Shown piece after piece: positions 9,367 through 18,768 of a stretch of 64,000 bases of DNA; the first letter of the stretch is position 1; each line of letters opens with the position of its first letter. Origin of the DNA: JAUMBM01 sp964645715. Its GTDB lineage: Bacteria > Bacteroidota > Bacteroidia > Chitinophagales > Saprospiraceae. Below the pieces are notes generated by a model. It worked only from the letters and a program-made list of their open reading frames with translations. It ran no database searches and was not told the origin of the DNA. Location of the stretch: contig CAZYAO010000020.1 of the NCBI GenBank assembly GCA_964645715.1, positions 4,511 through 68,510 on the forward strand, read 5' to 3'. The translations under genes and the position numbers were made by a program.

Positions 9367-10782
9367 TCAGTACGTAATTTTGATGAGTCGTAGTCTGCTC
9401 CTCCGTTCGCTGGGTATGATTACTTGTGAAGCGGATACTTGTGTCGCATCCCTGAATCGGAGCCGCAAGTCGAGCTGTTCTGTACTGAAGAGACTAATGC
9501 GCTCCCAGTCACCCTTGGCATTGATCAGGTATTCACTTACAGTATTCTCAGACCTGATTTCGTCGTTGTAGATTAACCGCAGCTTGCCGGCGGTCTTCAT
9601 CAGGAAAAAAGACGAATAAATGGCATCGTCATCCTGACTATACTGCTTTTTGTGCAGGATGCTCTGCCAGTGAAGACCACCATCGGGATTGATGGCGGCA
9701 GCAATAATCTCTTCGTAGTAGTAGTCTATTAATATGCGAAAACTGGCCTCATTCATCATCCGGGCAGAGGGGCCCCGGCGCTCAATCTGTCGGTAGCGCT
9801 CACCTACCAGTAGGATTCCTCCGTCGCGCCTGAGCACGATATCCCGCATATGGATATCGAGCAGCCCCCGGCCAGGTTTGTACTCCTTGCCGAGCAGGGT
9901 GTTGAGGAAGTTGGCATCGAAGGGAATAAAGGACAGCTTGTGCAGGGAATCTGTTCTGACGGGCAGGTTGAAGTAAAAATAGCCATCCGCCTGCAGGTTG
10001 TTGTCCGTACCAAAAAAGCCTGCCGCTACAAACTGATGGTTGAGGTTGTCAATGTCAAACCTCACGTCAAAAGTGAAACGCCCCTGCAGATCAATGCGCT
10101 GAACATATACCTGAGGCCCGCCGTCATAGGTGATAATCTCGTAATAGTGCAAATCTGTCCGTGCCCGAAAGTTGTTGCGATCCTTAACGAAGTACATCTT
10201 CCCACTGTTGTCAACCAGCATCGATGTGAAACCGGAAGCGGAATAGGGGTCTTCGATAACAATACTGGTCTCCCATAGCAGCGCCATCTGGGCAACATCA
10301 AAGGCAAAGGCACGCAAAATACTGGCCTGCTCGTAGTAGTACAGCAGCGCTTTGCTGCGGTCTTCGGAAAAAACAACGGAAAAACGAGGTGTATTGAAAA
10401 GGAATCCCAGGTTGCGAATCGTGATGGAGTCAACAAGGTTGCAGCCGGGATTGTACTTGTGGGCTTTCAGTAAGGTCATGCCTTGCTGCCGGAAATGATA
10501 AAAAACACTGAAGTCATCTTCGCCCGCTGTGAGACCTATCAAGCGCGGATTGCGACGGTCAAGGGCAATTTCCTTGGTCCACATCGTACGCAATTGCTGG
10601 TTGAAAGCCATGACTTCAAAGTAAGTCGACTGGTTGCGGAACAGCAGGGTGTGGTCGCCAAACTTGCCGATAATCTCATAGGCAATGTCGTTGCGCAGGA
10701 CAATATCTTCCGATACCTGGATCTCCTGAGCGCCGACAGTAGCGCAAATAAGTAGTAATATTGCCAGACAAAGTTGGCGCAT
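9367..10782 (-). CDS. Secreted protein of unknown function
   Basis: 471 residues from the ATG at 10782; the frame also allows a GTG at 10788. The signal peptide is MRQLCLAILLLICATVGAQ. The rest is rich in beta strands with evenly spaced aromatic and acidic residues, suggesting a repeat-type beta fold such as a propeller, but I recognise no named domain. Phrases such as YYYEQASILRAFAFD and MYFVKDRNNF hint at logging-type Bacteroidota hypothetical proteins. It is convergent with glgB, 60 bases away, and divergent from trmB. No function is proposed. Confidence 0.75.
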   Translation of the reverse strand: MRQLCLAILLLICATVGAQEIQVSEDIVLRNDIAYEIIGKFGDHTLLFRNQSTYFEVMAFNQQLRTMWTKEIALDRRNPRLIGLTAGEDDFSVFYHFRQQGMTLLKAHKYNPGCNLVDSITIRNLGFLFNTPRFSVVFSEDRSKALLYYYEQASILRAFAFDVAQMALLWETSIVIEDPYSASGFTSMLVDNSGKMYFVKDRNNFRARTDLHYYEIITYDGGPQVYVQRIDLQGRFTFDVRFDIDNLNHQFVAAGFFGTDNNLQADGYFYFNLPVRTDSLHKLSFIPFDANFLNTLLGKEYKPGRGLLDIHMRDIVLRRDGGILLVGERYRQIERRGPSARMMNEASFRILIDYYYEEIIAAAINPDGGLHWQSILHKKQYSQDDDAIYSSFFLMKTAGKLRLIYNDEIRSENTVSEYLINAKGDWERISLFSTEQLDLRLRFRDATQVSASQVIIPSERRSRLRLIKITY

Positions 10783-10840
10783 AAGCACTTTTTTTCAGAT
10801 ATGTATGCCTGTAAACTTACGGCAAAATCATATAACGTCC

Positions 10841-10848
10841 TATTTTTG
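10841..10848 (+). promoter_or_regulatory. -7 box TATTTTTG before trmB
   Basis: Exact match to the Bacteroidota -7 element TAnnTTTG, 32 bases before the trmB start. No clear -33 element is seen. Confidence 0.55.
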
Positions 10849-10880
10849 CGGTCGTTTTGCTAAAGGCAGCTATAATAATT

Positions 10881-11573
10881 ATGAGCAACAGAAACAAACT
10901 GCAAAAGTTTGAGGAACTTAGAAGCTTTCCCAACTACTACCAGCACGAGGTCACAGATGAGCCTTTACTGACAACCGTCGACGGTCGTCGGATTGCTATG
11001 AAAGGGCAGTGGTCGCAGCTTCATTTCAATAATAGTCAACCACTAACGCTGGAACTGGCCTGCGGCCGGGCTGAATATGCCGTGGCACTGGCTGCTAAGT
11101 ATCCTGATACTAATTTCATTGGGGTGGATATCAAGGGCGCTCGCATCTGGCAGGGCGCTCGCCGGGCTATGGAGGCAGGGCTCACCAATATCGCTTTCCT
11201 GCGTACGCGCATCGAGATGATTAACTTCTTCTTCGCCATGCAGGAGGTTAGTGAGCTGTGGATTACTTTTCCCGATCCTTTCCTTCGGCCGTCTAAGGCC
11301 AACCGCAGGCTTACTTCACCTCCTTTTCTGGCGCGCTACCGCGAGCTGCTGAAGCCCGGTGGACTGATTCATCTCAAAACGGATGACCGGCAGTTGTACG
11401 AGTTTACCCTGGAAGTGATCGCTGAAACAGCCGACGCCAAGCTGCTGTACCACAACGATGATATTTACGCAGATGCCTTGCCGTTTGAGGAGCTTTCCAT
11501 CAGGACGTATTACGAAAATATGCACCTGCAAGCTGGGAAAACTAGTAAATATATACGGTTCTCGCTGGGATAA
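10881..11573 (+). CDS. trmB: tRNA (guanine-N7-)-methyltransferase
   Basis: 230 residues from ATGAGCAACAG at 10881, the best start because family similarity begins there; the frame extends eight codons upstream. The enzyme methylates N7 of G46 in the variable loop of tRNA using S-adenosylmethionine. Visible motifs are the SAM-binding LELACGRAEYAVALA (a slight variant of the usual E-GCG-G), the following acidic GVDIKGAR, and the family signature FPDPF with downstream NRRLTSPPFL. It is a cytoplasmic housekeeping gene with its own promoter-like -7 box. Confidence 0.93.
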   Translation: MSNRNKLQKFEELRSFPNYYQHEVTDEPLLTTVDGRRIAMKGQWSQLHFNNSQPLTLELACGRAEYAVALAAKYPDTNFIGVDIKGARIWQGARRAMEAGLTNIAFLRTRIEMINFFFAMQEVSELWITFPDPFLRPSKANRRLTSPPFLARYRELLKPGGLIHLKTDDRQLYEFTLEVIAETADAKLLYHNDDIYADALPFEELSIRTYYENMHLQAGKTSKYIRFSLG

Positions 11574-11578
11574 TTTGC

Positions 11579-11586
11579 TATTTTTG
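11579..11586 (+). promoter_or_regulatory. -7 box TATTTTTG before DUF6427-like gene
   Basis: Matches TAnnTTTG and begins five bases after the trmB stop, about 75 bases before the next start. Confidence 0.5.
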
Positions 11587-11661
11587 TATGGTTAACGCTT
11601 TGTTCCTTGTGCAAGCATGCAGAGCTGCTGTTACAACTGTTTGTGGCAATAATATCATACT

Positions 11662-12797
11662 GTGCTTAGTATATTCAGAACCAACCAGCTTTTTCTAAGC
11701 GTGCTGCTGATTTTTTATGCAGGGATACTGCATGTGGCTCAGCTGTTTGTTCCGCTGCAGGAGGTAGCTCCTCCTACTGGCGTGCTGAGTCTGTATCTCT
11801 GGCCATTGCTCACCACTACCGACTGGCTGCCACCAGTTATCTCGCTGTTGTTAATATTTATACAGGCATGGGTGGCCAATATTTATGTACACAGTCATCG
11901 GCTGTCACCAGAGATGAATCTGTTCCCGGGTTTATTCCTCATTTTGGCGGGCTCGATGGCGCCAGACTTTCTCAGTCTGAGTGCTTTTCATGTTGCCAAT
12001 CTGTGCCTTCTCTTGTCCTTAAACGCCCTCACCAAAATCTATAAGACAGTCAACTGTGCCGACAGCATATTCAATGCGGGTATGTGGGTGGGGCTGGCTG
12101 CTCTTTTCGAACCTGCCTATCTATGGATGTTTATCCCCGTCGTGGCGGGCCTTAGTATCCTGCGTGCGCGGGAGATTCGGGAGCGGCTGATGGCCATCGC
12201 GGGTTTGCTGTCGCCACTGCTCATTACTGGCTTCGTCTATCAGTGGTATGGGCAGTGGGATGAATTTGTGCGCATACAGTTCTCAATGGCTTTTCGCCTG
12301 ACGGCTGCTGTGCCATGGCCTACAACCTTCGATGAAGTCATGGTGCCGGGGCTTCTCCTGTGTACTGTACTCGTCGTATTGCTGCGGTACGGGCGCTACC
12401 GGCATAAGATGGTGATCGATGTGCAGAAAAAAATAGATCTCATTTTTTGGTACCTGCTCGCAGGGGGGCTATCCGTCCTCACGGCAGGCGACCTGCAGCT
12501 GGTCGACTGGCTGATCGTCCTGATCCCGACAGGTATCTTGTTGGGACTACTGTTTACCTATACGTCTGCCAGAATAGCCGAATCCATACACTTGGTCTGG
12601 CTGGCACTCGTACTGTTTATTCAGTTTTTACCNNNNNNNNNNNNNNNNNNNNNNNNNNNNNNNNNNNNNNNNNNNNNNNNNNNNNNNNNNNNNNNNNNNN
12701 NNNNNNNNNNNNNNNNNNNNNNNNNNNNNNNNAATCCATACACTTGGTCTGGCTGGCACTCGTACTGTTTATTCAGTTTTTACCTGTCATGCATTAG
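11662..12797 (+). CDS. DUF6427-like polytopic membrane protein, interrupted by an assembly gap
   Basis: It starts with GTG at 11662 (MLSIFRTNQLFLSVLLIFYAG). About ten hydrophobic segments span the protein, with the central motif EPAYLWMFIPVVAGL and a basic loop RAREIRERL, as in DUF6427 integral membrane proteins of Bacteroidota (function unknown). A 100-N run breaks the gene near its end, but the same 52 bases lie on both sides. Collapsing them gives a continuous frame ending FIQFLPVMH and the stop at 12795-12797, 327 residues in all. Read literally across the Ns the frame is wrong, so the collapsed version is preferred. Confidence 0.8.
12581..12784. other. Assembly gap with 52-bp duplicated flanks
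   Basis: 100 Ns at 12633-12732. Bases 12581-12632 and 12733-12784 are identical, as expected when two contigs that overlap were joined with a placeholder gap. The overlap probably needs merging and the true gap is probably zero. Confidence 0.9.
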
Positions 12798-12813
12798 CAG
12801 AGCGTTCTAAAGA

Positions 12814-12954
12814 GTTGTCTCATAAGTATTTCGCCGCCTTTCGCGGCGCAATGCAGGACTCAGCCAATATTCATTTGTTGATTTTTTTAAAAAAAACCAA
12901 CAAACAAATATTGGCTCGGGACAGTCTTTGGCGGCTATCACCGCCAAAGACTGT
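12814..12954. repeat. Composite hairpin cluster between convergent genes
   Basis: Three inverted repeats in a row: a short GCCGC/GCGGC hairpin (about 12832-12848) preceded by GTTGTCTCATAAG; a long imperfect AT-rich hairpin (12863-12915) with a T7/A8 tip; and a perfect 14-bp hairpin (12921-12934 with 12941-12954, arm ACAGTCTTTGGCGG, loop ctatca). The first module closely resembles the left end of the cluster at 53112. The cluster sits between two gene ends and could terminate transcription from both sides. Confidence 0.75.
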
Positions 12955-12995
12955 CTGGCATGATGCAGTGTAGGCAAGGCGCATACAGACAGCTG

Positions 12996-13664
12996 CTAGC
13001 GCCACCTGTACATGGCCGCATATAGTTTTTTACTGAGGCGGTCAATCGCCTTTTGGTGCCGGCGGTGCGACGCGGTGCTGGGGTTGAGCCACTGGCCCAG
13101 AAAAAAGCTGGCATTGTTGAATGCGACAGCGGTAGGAAAGGGGGGCTGTACGTCTTTCCAGCGGGCATCACCCAGAATCAGGGCCTCCGCCCCCGAGTAG
13201 TCACCCGGATCCGTATAGCCAATCCGCAAGCTCAGGAAATCTGCTTCAGGTACACTTTTTTCCTGAATTGCCCGCAGAGAGTCGTCGACAAAGTGGCCTT
13301 GCAGCCGGCCAGCCAACAGGTGACTGACAGCCGTGTCGTACAGGAATTGAACAGGTGTAAGTTCATAGTATTCCCGAAAGGCACGGATGAGGCTCAGATT
13401 GTTTTCGCGTGTCTCTTGTTCAAGTTGGTGTATATTGGCTGTCAGTCGCTGTTTAGTCAGCTCAGCCAGTTGCGCTGTATCCCGGAAGGCACGCATAGCT
13501 TCAATTTTGTTCCGCTGGCTGGGCAGGCGTACTATCAGACCACCGCTGCGAAGTGCTGTGGAGTAGTCGGTGGCAAGTGACTGCGGATCTTCCGCTGTTT
13601 GTGCGCATAAAGTGCCTGATAAGCCAATCAGTATGCACAGTATATAAATGCTTGTTGCTTTCAT
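12996..13664 (-). CDS. Secreted protein of unknown function
   Basis: 222 residues from the ATG at 13664, chosen because it gives a signal peptide (MKATSIYILCILIGLSGTLC, then AQ). Upstream extension of the frame overlaps the MoxR leader and looks spurious. The mature part includes GLIVRLPSQRNKIEAM and a helical region with YELTPVQFLYDTAVSHLLAG, followed by PTAVAFNNASFFLGQWLNPS. I do not recognise a named domain; similar secreted proteins are common in Bacteroidota. It is divergent from the MoxR/Bat operon. No function is proposed. Confidence 0.75.
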   Translation of the reverse strand: MKATSIYILCILIGLSGTLCAQTAEDPQSLATDYSTALRSGGLIVRLPSQRNKIEAMRAFRDTAQLAELTKQRLTANIHQLEQETRENNLSLIRAFREYYELTPVQFLYDTAVSHLLAGRLQGHFVDDSLRAIQEKSVPEADFLSLRIGYTDPGDYSGAEALILGDARWKDVQPPFPTAVAFNNASFFLGQWLNPSTASHRRHQKAIDRLSKKLYAAMYRWR

Positions 13665-13857
13665 GATGCAGTAAGTTTTTGTAATTCGAGCGTGCTGTGA
13701 TATTTTTGATACAAAATCACCCTCGGCAATGTTCGGCCCGATCGGCAGATCGTCGGACGGTTGCCGCCGCAAAGGTCAAAAATCGCGTTCAATTCATTTT
13801 CTTTATCAAACAAAATTCTTGCACGCTGTTTCTATAAGGAACAAAAATGAATCCACT

Positions 13858-14853
13858 ATGCTCCAAGAAGGTATGGATACCATCAATGAACAAATCTACC
13901 GCGACAGCGAACCCATAGAACGTATTCGCCAGGCGACAGCTTCCGTTATTGTTGGCCAGCAGGCAATGCTCGAACGATTGCTGTTGGGCTTGCTGACCAA
14001 GGGGCATATCTTGCTGGAAGGACTGCCGGGCCTGGCCAAAACACTGGCTATCAAGACGCTGGCCAGTGCTATTGATGCTTCCTTCAGCCGCATCCAGTTT
14101 ACACCAGATCTGTTGCCGGCCGACATCATCGGCACCATGATCTACAATCCGGGGCTCAATAATTTCTCTGTTCGCAAAGGGCCTGTCTTTGCCAATTTTA
14201 TCCTGGCCGACGAAATCAACCGCGCTCCGGCTAAGGTGCAGAGTGCGCTGCTGGAGGCGATGCAGGAGCGTCAGGTAACTATTGGCGGTGAAACCTTCAG
14301 ACTGGAGGAGCCTTTTCTGGTGCTGGCAACACAAAACCCGATCGAACAGGAGGGTACATATCCGCTGCCGGAGGCACAGGTCGACCGCTTTATGCTCAAA
14401 GTGAAGGTCGGCTATCCTTCCAAGGAGGAAGAGCGCGAAATCGTGCGCCGGAATCTGGATGATTCTGTCAATATGCCTGTACAGCCGGTGGTCACACCTG
14501 CCGATATCCTGCGCGCCCGGGAGGCCGTGAGAAAAGTGTATATAGACGAAAAGGTAGAGCGCTATCTCATCGATATTGTTTTTGCCACGCGGCAGCCAGA
14601 GGCATTTGGGCTGGGCAAATGGCGGCAGTATATCAGCTATGGTGCATCGCCGCGTGCCAGTATCAATCTCGCACTGGCTGCAAGGGCTACGGCTTTCATC
14701 CAGCGGCGGGCGTATGTTATACCCGATGATGTGCGCGCCGTCTGCGAAGATGTCTTACGCCATCGCATAGGGCTTACCTACGAAGCGGAAGCAGAAAATA
14801 TCCGCCAGGAAACCATCATCGCTCAAATTCTCGCTGCTGTCGAAGTTCCCTGA
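13858..14853 (+). CDS. MoxR-family AAA+ ATPase
   Basis: 331 residues from ATG 13858 (ATG 13873 is also possible). It is an AAA+ chaperone-like ATPase with Walker A GLPGLAKT (residues 55-62), Walker B FILADEINR (D118/E119), sensor 1 in LVLATQNPIEQEGTYPLPEAQ, and a C-terminal lid. MoxR proteins are thought to assemble or activate complexes that contain von Willebrand A-domain proteins. It heads a five-gene run on the same strand: MoxR, DUF58, BatD-like, BatA, BatB. This is the standard Bacteroidota aerotolerance (bat) layout, so it probably acts on the DUF58, BatA and BatB proteins. Confidence 0.93.
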   Translation: MLQEGMDTINEQIYRDSEPIERIRQATASVIVGQQAMLERLLLGLLTKGHILLEGLPGLAKTLAIKTLASAIDASFSRIQFTPDLLPADIIGTMIYNPGLNNFSVRKGPVFANFILADEINRAPAKVQSALLEAMQERQVTIGGETFRLEEPFLVLATQNPIEQEGTYPLPEAQVDRFMLKVKVGYPSKEEEREIVRRNLDDSVNMPVQPVVTPADILRAREAVRKVYIDEKVERYLIDIVFATRQPEAFGLGKWRQYISYGASPRASINLALAARATAFIQRRAYVIPDDVRAVCEDVLRHRIGLTYEAEAENIRQETIIAQILAAVEVP

Positions 14854-14894
14854 GCATCCTGCCAACAGTCAGGAAATCTTCTGTCACAGACACT

Positions 14895-15767
14895 ATGGCT
14901 ATGGAAACCAAGGAGCTGCTGAGTAAAGTCAGAAAAATTGAAATCAAAACAAGGGGCCTCAGCCGGCGTATTTTCGCGGGGGAGTACCACAGTGCCTTCA
15001 AAGGGCGGGGAATGTCATTTAGCGAAGTACGGGAGTACCAGTATGGCGATGATGTCCGCAATATTGACTGGAATGTGACGGCCCGCTCAGGGCATCCGCA
15101 TGTCAAGGTATTTGAGGAGGAAAGGGAGCTGACCATGCTGCTGCTGGTCGATACCAGCCAGTCGGTCTTTTTTGGAGCCTCGGGACAGATGAAACACGAA
15201 CTGATCGCCGAGCTTTGTGCCGTACTGGCTTTTTCTGCTGCCAACAACAATGACAAAGTTGGCCTCCTCCTTTTTTCCGATCGCATCGAGGGCTACCTGC
15301 CGCCGCAAAAGGGCAGAAATCATATCCTGCGAATCATACAAACCTTGGTAAACGTGAGGCCGACAGGCCGGGCAACCAACCTGAAACTTGCCCTGGAGTA
15401 CTTTCTGCAGCTGGTGAAACGGAGGTCTATCTGCTTTCTGTTGTCCGATTTTTGGGGACATGACTACGAGCAGCCGCTGCACATAGCTGCCCGTCGTCAT
15501 GATCTCATTGCGCTGCACGTACACGACTCTCTGGAAGCTTCGCTGCCGAATATTGGCCTCGTCTGCATGCGGGATGCAGAGACCGGGCAACAGGTATGGG
15601 TGGATACGGCCGATGTAGCAACGCGCAACGCTTTCTATCATCGTTTTGAGCAGCACCGCCAGTATTGCCGGCATTTCTTCCCCCGACAGGGAGCCGATTA
15701 TCTGGCGGTGCGCACAGGGGAGGATTATGCACTGGCTTTACACCAGTTTTTCCTGAAAAGAATGTAA
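14895..15767 (+). CDS. DUF58 domain protein of the Bat operon
   Basis: A 290-residue cytoplasmic protein. It starts with KVRKIEIKTRGLSRRIFAGE, then shows the DUF58 core SEVREYQYGDDVRNIDWNVT and a von Willebrand A-like fold with the metal-site motif VDTSQS at about residue 84. It follows the MoxR gene by 41 bases and precedes the BatD-like gene by 3. DUF58 proteins are the usual partners of MoxR ATPases. A role in assembly of the membrane-bound BatA/BatB complex is inferred from the operon, not from the sequence itself. Confidence 0.92.
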   Translation: MAMETKELLSKVRKIEIKTRGLSRRIFAGEYHSAFKGRGMSFSEVREYQYGDDVRNIDWNVTARSGHPHVKVFEEERELTMLLLVDTSQSVFFGASGQMKHELIAELCAVLAFSAANNNDKVGLLLFSDRIEGYLPPQKGRNHILRIIQTLVNVRPTGRATNLKLALEYFLQLVKRRSICFLLSDFWGHDYEQPLHIAARRHDLIALHVHDSLEASLPNIGLVCMRDAETGQQVWVDTADVATRNAFYHRFEQHRQYCRHFFPRQGADYLAVRTGEDYALALHQFFLKRM

Positions 15768-15770
15768 GCC

Positions 15771-16709
15771 ATGGGGTATTTGGAAAAAATTATTCGCTGC
15801 TGCATACTGCTTTGTGTTGGCCTGGGATATGTGCCTGCGCAGGGGCAGGCATCTTTTTCAGCTTCGCTGGAAAAATCGTCCATTCAACTGGGGGATTCTG
15901 TCGTGCTGATGCTCAGGCTGTCGGCACCTGCTTCTTCCCCCTTGGAGGCTTTGGAGTTCAGTGCACTGGATACCGTGGCAGGACTGGAGCGTCTTCGCTT
16001 ATCTGCGGTGGAGGAGGTAACGGCAGATTCCCTCCTGACATACAGTCAGTCAATGGTGTTGCTGGGACTCGATAGTGGTCACTTCGTCATTCCTTCGCTC
16101 CTGGCAAAGCTCGCCAGCGGTGAGGTATTGTCCAGCAAGCCTTTGTATCTCGTGGTGGTCCCCCCGCCGCTGGAAGAGGGGGCCTCGCTGGCACCTGTCA
16201 AAGATATCATAGAGGAGGCTGCGCGATGGACTGATTATTTTCCCGTATGGTTGCTGCTACTGCTGGCCTTGCTGCTGCTGGCAGCAGGCGGGTGGTTTTG
16301 GCAAAAATACAGGCGAAAAAAATCCCCGCTGCCAGCGCCGCCGGCGCGCTCAGCGGCGGAAATCGCCCGCGCAAAACTCGGGCGTCTGCAGCCGGCACAG
16401 GCAGCTGCATCAGCAGCAGCCAAAGAGGCTTTTTACGAAGAACTCACGTATATTCTCCGCGAATATATGGAGGGGCAGTGGGGCTTTCAGGCCTTGGAGT
16501 CTACAAGCCGGGAGATCGAACATTGGCTGCAGCAGCAAGCAGTCTGTAAGCCTTTTGTGGCGCCTCTGGCAGCAATGCTGCAGAAGGCTGATCTTATTAA
16601 ATTCGCTCAGGCAACACCGGCAGTAGCACCTGCTGAAGATTACTCGCTGGTAGCTGATTTTGTCGAAAAAACGGCCCTCCAGGGGGCTGCAATCGCTTCC
16701 CGGCTATGA
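15771..16709 (+). CDS. BatD-like signal-anchored membrane protein
   Basis: 312 residues. An N-terminal signal (about 1-26, ending in YVPAQGQA) is followed by a beta-rich periplasmic domain (SFSASLEKSSIQLGDSVVLM), a single transmembrane helix at about 160-180 (VWLLLLLALLLLAAGGWFW) and a cytoplasmic Ala-rich helical tail. This architecture and its position between DUF58 and BatA fit the small BatD/DUF4381-type member of Bat operons. The last four bases (ATGA, 16706-16709) are shared with the batA start, which suggests translational coupling. Confidence 0.75.
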   Translation: MGYLEKIIRCCILLCVGLGYVPAQGQASFSASLEKSSIQLGDSVVLMLRLSAPASSPLEALEFSALDTVAGLERLRLSAVEEVTADSLLTYSQSMVLLGLDSGHFVIPSLLAKLASGEVLSSKPLYLVVVPPPLEEGASLAPVKDIIEEAARWTDYFPVWLLLLLALLLLAAGGWFWQKYRRKKSPLPAPPARSAAEIARAKLGRLQPAQAAASAAAKEAFYEELTYILREYMEGQWGFQALESTSREIEHWLQQQAVCKPFVAPLAAMLQKADLIKFAQATPAVAPAEDYSLVADFVEKTALQGAAIASRL

Positions 16710-17713
16710 ATCTGACCTACCTGACGGCACTTACGTTTGCGCATCCGCTGGTTTTGCTGCTGCTGTTGCTCATGCCGCTGGCCATCTGGTGGCATCGCAG
16801 GCAAAAATCTGAGCCGATAGCCCTGCAGATGTCTTCACTGGCGGGCGTAAGGGCAGCCAAAAGCTGGCGACAGCAGTTGTATGCCTGGCTTCCTTGGTTG
16901 CAGCTGCTGATGTTTACCTGCCTGATACTGGCATTGGCACGACCCCGGCTCGATCTGCAGGAAGAGGTGGTGAAAGGGGAGGGAATCGATATCGTCATGG
17001 CTATTGACCTGTCAAGTAGTATGCTGGCACGTGATTTTACACCCAACCGGCTGGAAGTGGCCAAGGCGCTGGCGGCTGACTTTGTGCGCAAACGCCGGCA
17101 GGATCGCCTCGGGCTTGTCGTATTTGCGGGGGAGGCATTCACGCAGTGCCCGCTGACGACGGACCACAATGTGCTGATTAGCTACTTGTCGGGGCTCAAC
17201 TGTGGTGACCTGACGGATGGTACTGCTATCGGCACGGGGCTTGCAACGGCTGTCAACAGACTTAAGGAGAGCAAGGCCAAGAGCAAAGTAATCATATTGC
17301 TGACAGACGGGGTCAATAATGCGGGCTATCACCAACCGGAGGTGGCAGCACAACTGGCAAAAACACTCGGTATCCGCGTGTATACTATCGGCATCGGTGC
17401 TACAGGGGAAGCAATGGTGCCGCTTGACCGCACGTTTGATGGCCAATATTTGTTTGGTATGGCACAGGTAGAGATTGATGAAAAATTGTTGCAGGCAATT
17501 GCCGCAACAACCCAGGGGCGTTACTATCGAGCTACTTCAGCAGCAGCACTGGCAGAAATTTATGCAGCTATCGATCAGCTCGAAAAATCATCTTTCGAGC
17601 TGACGGTGGTCAAACGATACCAGGAGCTGTACAGGGGGCCTGTTTATGCAGCTGTGTTGCTTCTGCTACTCACGCTCTTTCTCCGCTACGGACTGATTCG
17701 CGTTCTTTCATAA
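16706..17713 (+). CDS. batA: BatA-type von Willebrand A membrane protein
   Basis: 335 residues with hydrophobic segments near residues 8-27 and 58-78 and one near the C-terminus, around a von Willebrand A domain. The metal-ion site motif D101-L-S103-S-S105 is intact, with downstream TDG in ILLTDGVNNAG. BatA sits in the inner membrane and, with BatB, forms part of a system first linked to oxygen tolerance in Bacteroides. It overlaps the preceding gene by four bases and the next gene start by one base (TAATG), so the operon is tightly coupled. Confidence 0.88.
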   Translation: MNLTYLTALTFAHPLVLLLLLLMPLAIWWHRRQKSEPIALQMSSLAGVRAAKSWRQQLYAWLPWLQLLMFTCLILALARPRLDLQEEVVKGEGIDIVMAIDLSSSMLARDFTPNRLEVAKALAADFVRKRRQDRLGLVVFAGEAFTQCPLTTDHNVLISYLSGLNCGDLTDGTAIGTGLATAVNRLKESKAKSKVIILLTDGVNNAGYHQPEVAAQLAKTLGIRVYTIGIGATGEAMVPLDRTFDGQYLFGMAQVEIDEKLLQAIAATTQGRYYRATSAAALAEIYAAIDQLEKSSFELTVVKRYQELYRGPVYAAVLLLLLTLFLRYGLIRVLS

Positions 17714-18768
17714 TGTATGTGTACTGCCCGGACAGGCATCTAACAAGCTTAGGCATGGAGGCTTTTCGCATTGAACAACCACAATTGCTCTGGACATTAC
17801 TGCTGTTGCCGGCAGTAGGCCTGTTGTTGCTGTATTGGTGGCGATATCGACAGCGCATGCTGGCGCGGCTCGCCCATCCCGCCGCACTGGTACAGCTCAT
17901 ACCCAATCTGCCGGCAGGCAGCTATTACCTGAGGCGTGGACTGCTACTGTCGGGGGCGCTGCTGGCCTTGGGCATCGCTTTGTCTAATCCGCAATTGGGC
18001 GTACGGGAGACGACTGTCAAACGAACAGGCATAGACCTGTTTATCGCACTGGATATTTCCCGTAGTATGCTGGCAGCCGATTTTCCTCCCAATCGACTTG
18101 AAAGGGCTAAGCGGTTGACTGCTAAGTTGGTGAAGGAACTCGCAAACCACAATATCGGGCTCATTCTCTTTACCTGTGACGCATTTGTCGCTGTGCCGCT
18201 GACGACTGATTATCAGTTTGTGCAGCTTGCATTGCGTACCGCCGATCCTGAGCAAACGGACGTACAAGGTACGGATCTGTCAAGACCTTTGGCCAAAGCA
18301 TTGGAGTCTTTTCCGGCCAATAGCCGCCATCACCGGGCTATACTGCTCATCTCTGATGGTGAGGGGGAGGGTAGTACGGCCGTCCGGGAGGCTCAAAAAG
18401 CACAGCAGGAGGGCACTTATGTTTTTGCGGTAGCTACCGGCAGGCCTGAAGGTGCTTATATACCGCTGCTCAGTGGTGGCGGCTATCTCACCGATGCGAC
18501 CGGAAGACCGGTGCGATCGGTTCCGGACATACAGTTACTCAAGGATATAGCTTCCGCAGGGCAAGGAGCTTGCTACACGCTGGATACCGACGCTGATGCG
18601 CTGGTGAAAGACTTGAGCGCCCGTATCAATGCGATTTCAAAGCGCAGATTCGAATCAAGAACGTATGCAGATTATGAGAGCTATTTCCAGTGGTTTATTG
18701 GCCTTGCCTTATTGCTGCTGACGATAGACTGGTTTATTGCCGCTGGCGCATGGCCTCGTAAAGCATAA
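17713..18768 (+). CDS. batB: BatB-type von Willebrand A membrane protein
   Basis: 351 residues from the TAATG-coupled start at 17713; ATG 17755 (MEAFRIEQPQLLW) resembles family N-termini better and may be the real start. Membrane helices lie near residues 27-42 and 76-92 and at the C-terminus. The VWA metal site D114-ISR-S118 and the downstream SDGEG are present. It ends the Bat operon: no TPR-type BatC or BatE gene follows. Its last 35 bases overlap the end of rlmB on the opposite strand. Confidence 0.88.
   Translation: MYVYCPDRHLTSLGMEAFRIEQPQLLWTLLLLPAVGLLLLYWWRYRQRMLARLAHPAALVQLIPNLPAGSYYLRRGLLLSGALLALGIALSNPQLGVRETTVKRTGIDLFIALDISRSMLAADFPPNRLERAKRLTAKLVKELANHNIGLILFTCDAFVAVPLTTDYQFVQLALRTADPEQTDVQGTDLSRPLAKALESFPANSRHHRAILLISDGEGEGSTAVREAQKAQQEGTYVFAVATGRPEGAYIPLLSGGGYLTDATGRPVRSVPDIQLLKDIASAGQGACYTLDTDADALVKDLSARINAISKRRFESRTYADYESYFQWFIGLALLLLTIDWFIAAGAWPRKA

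Noticed and set aside
9331..9396. 12-bp direct repeat GAGTCGTAGTCT at 9331 and 9385
   Set aside because: Short, partly within the end of the minus-strand gene, and without palindrome or further copies; probably chance or local slippage.
12581..12784. Apparent 52-bp direct repeat as a real duplication or attachment site
   Set aside because: It flanks a 100-N placeholder exactly and collapsing it repairs the gene, so an assembly cause is more likely.
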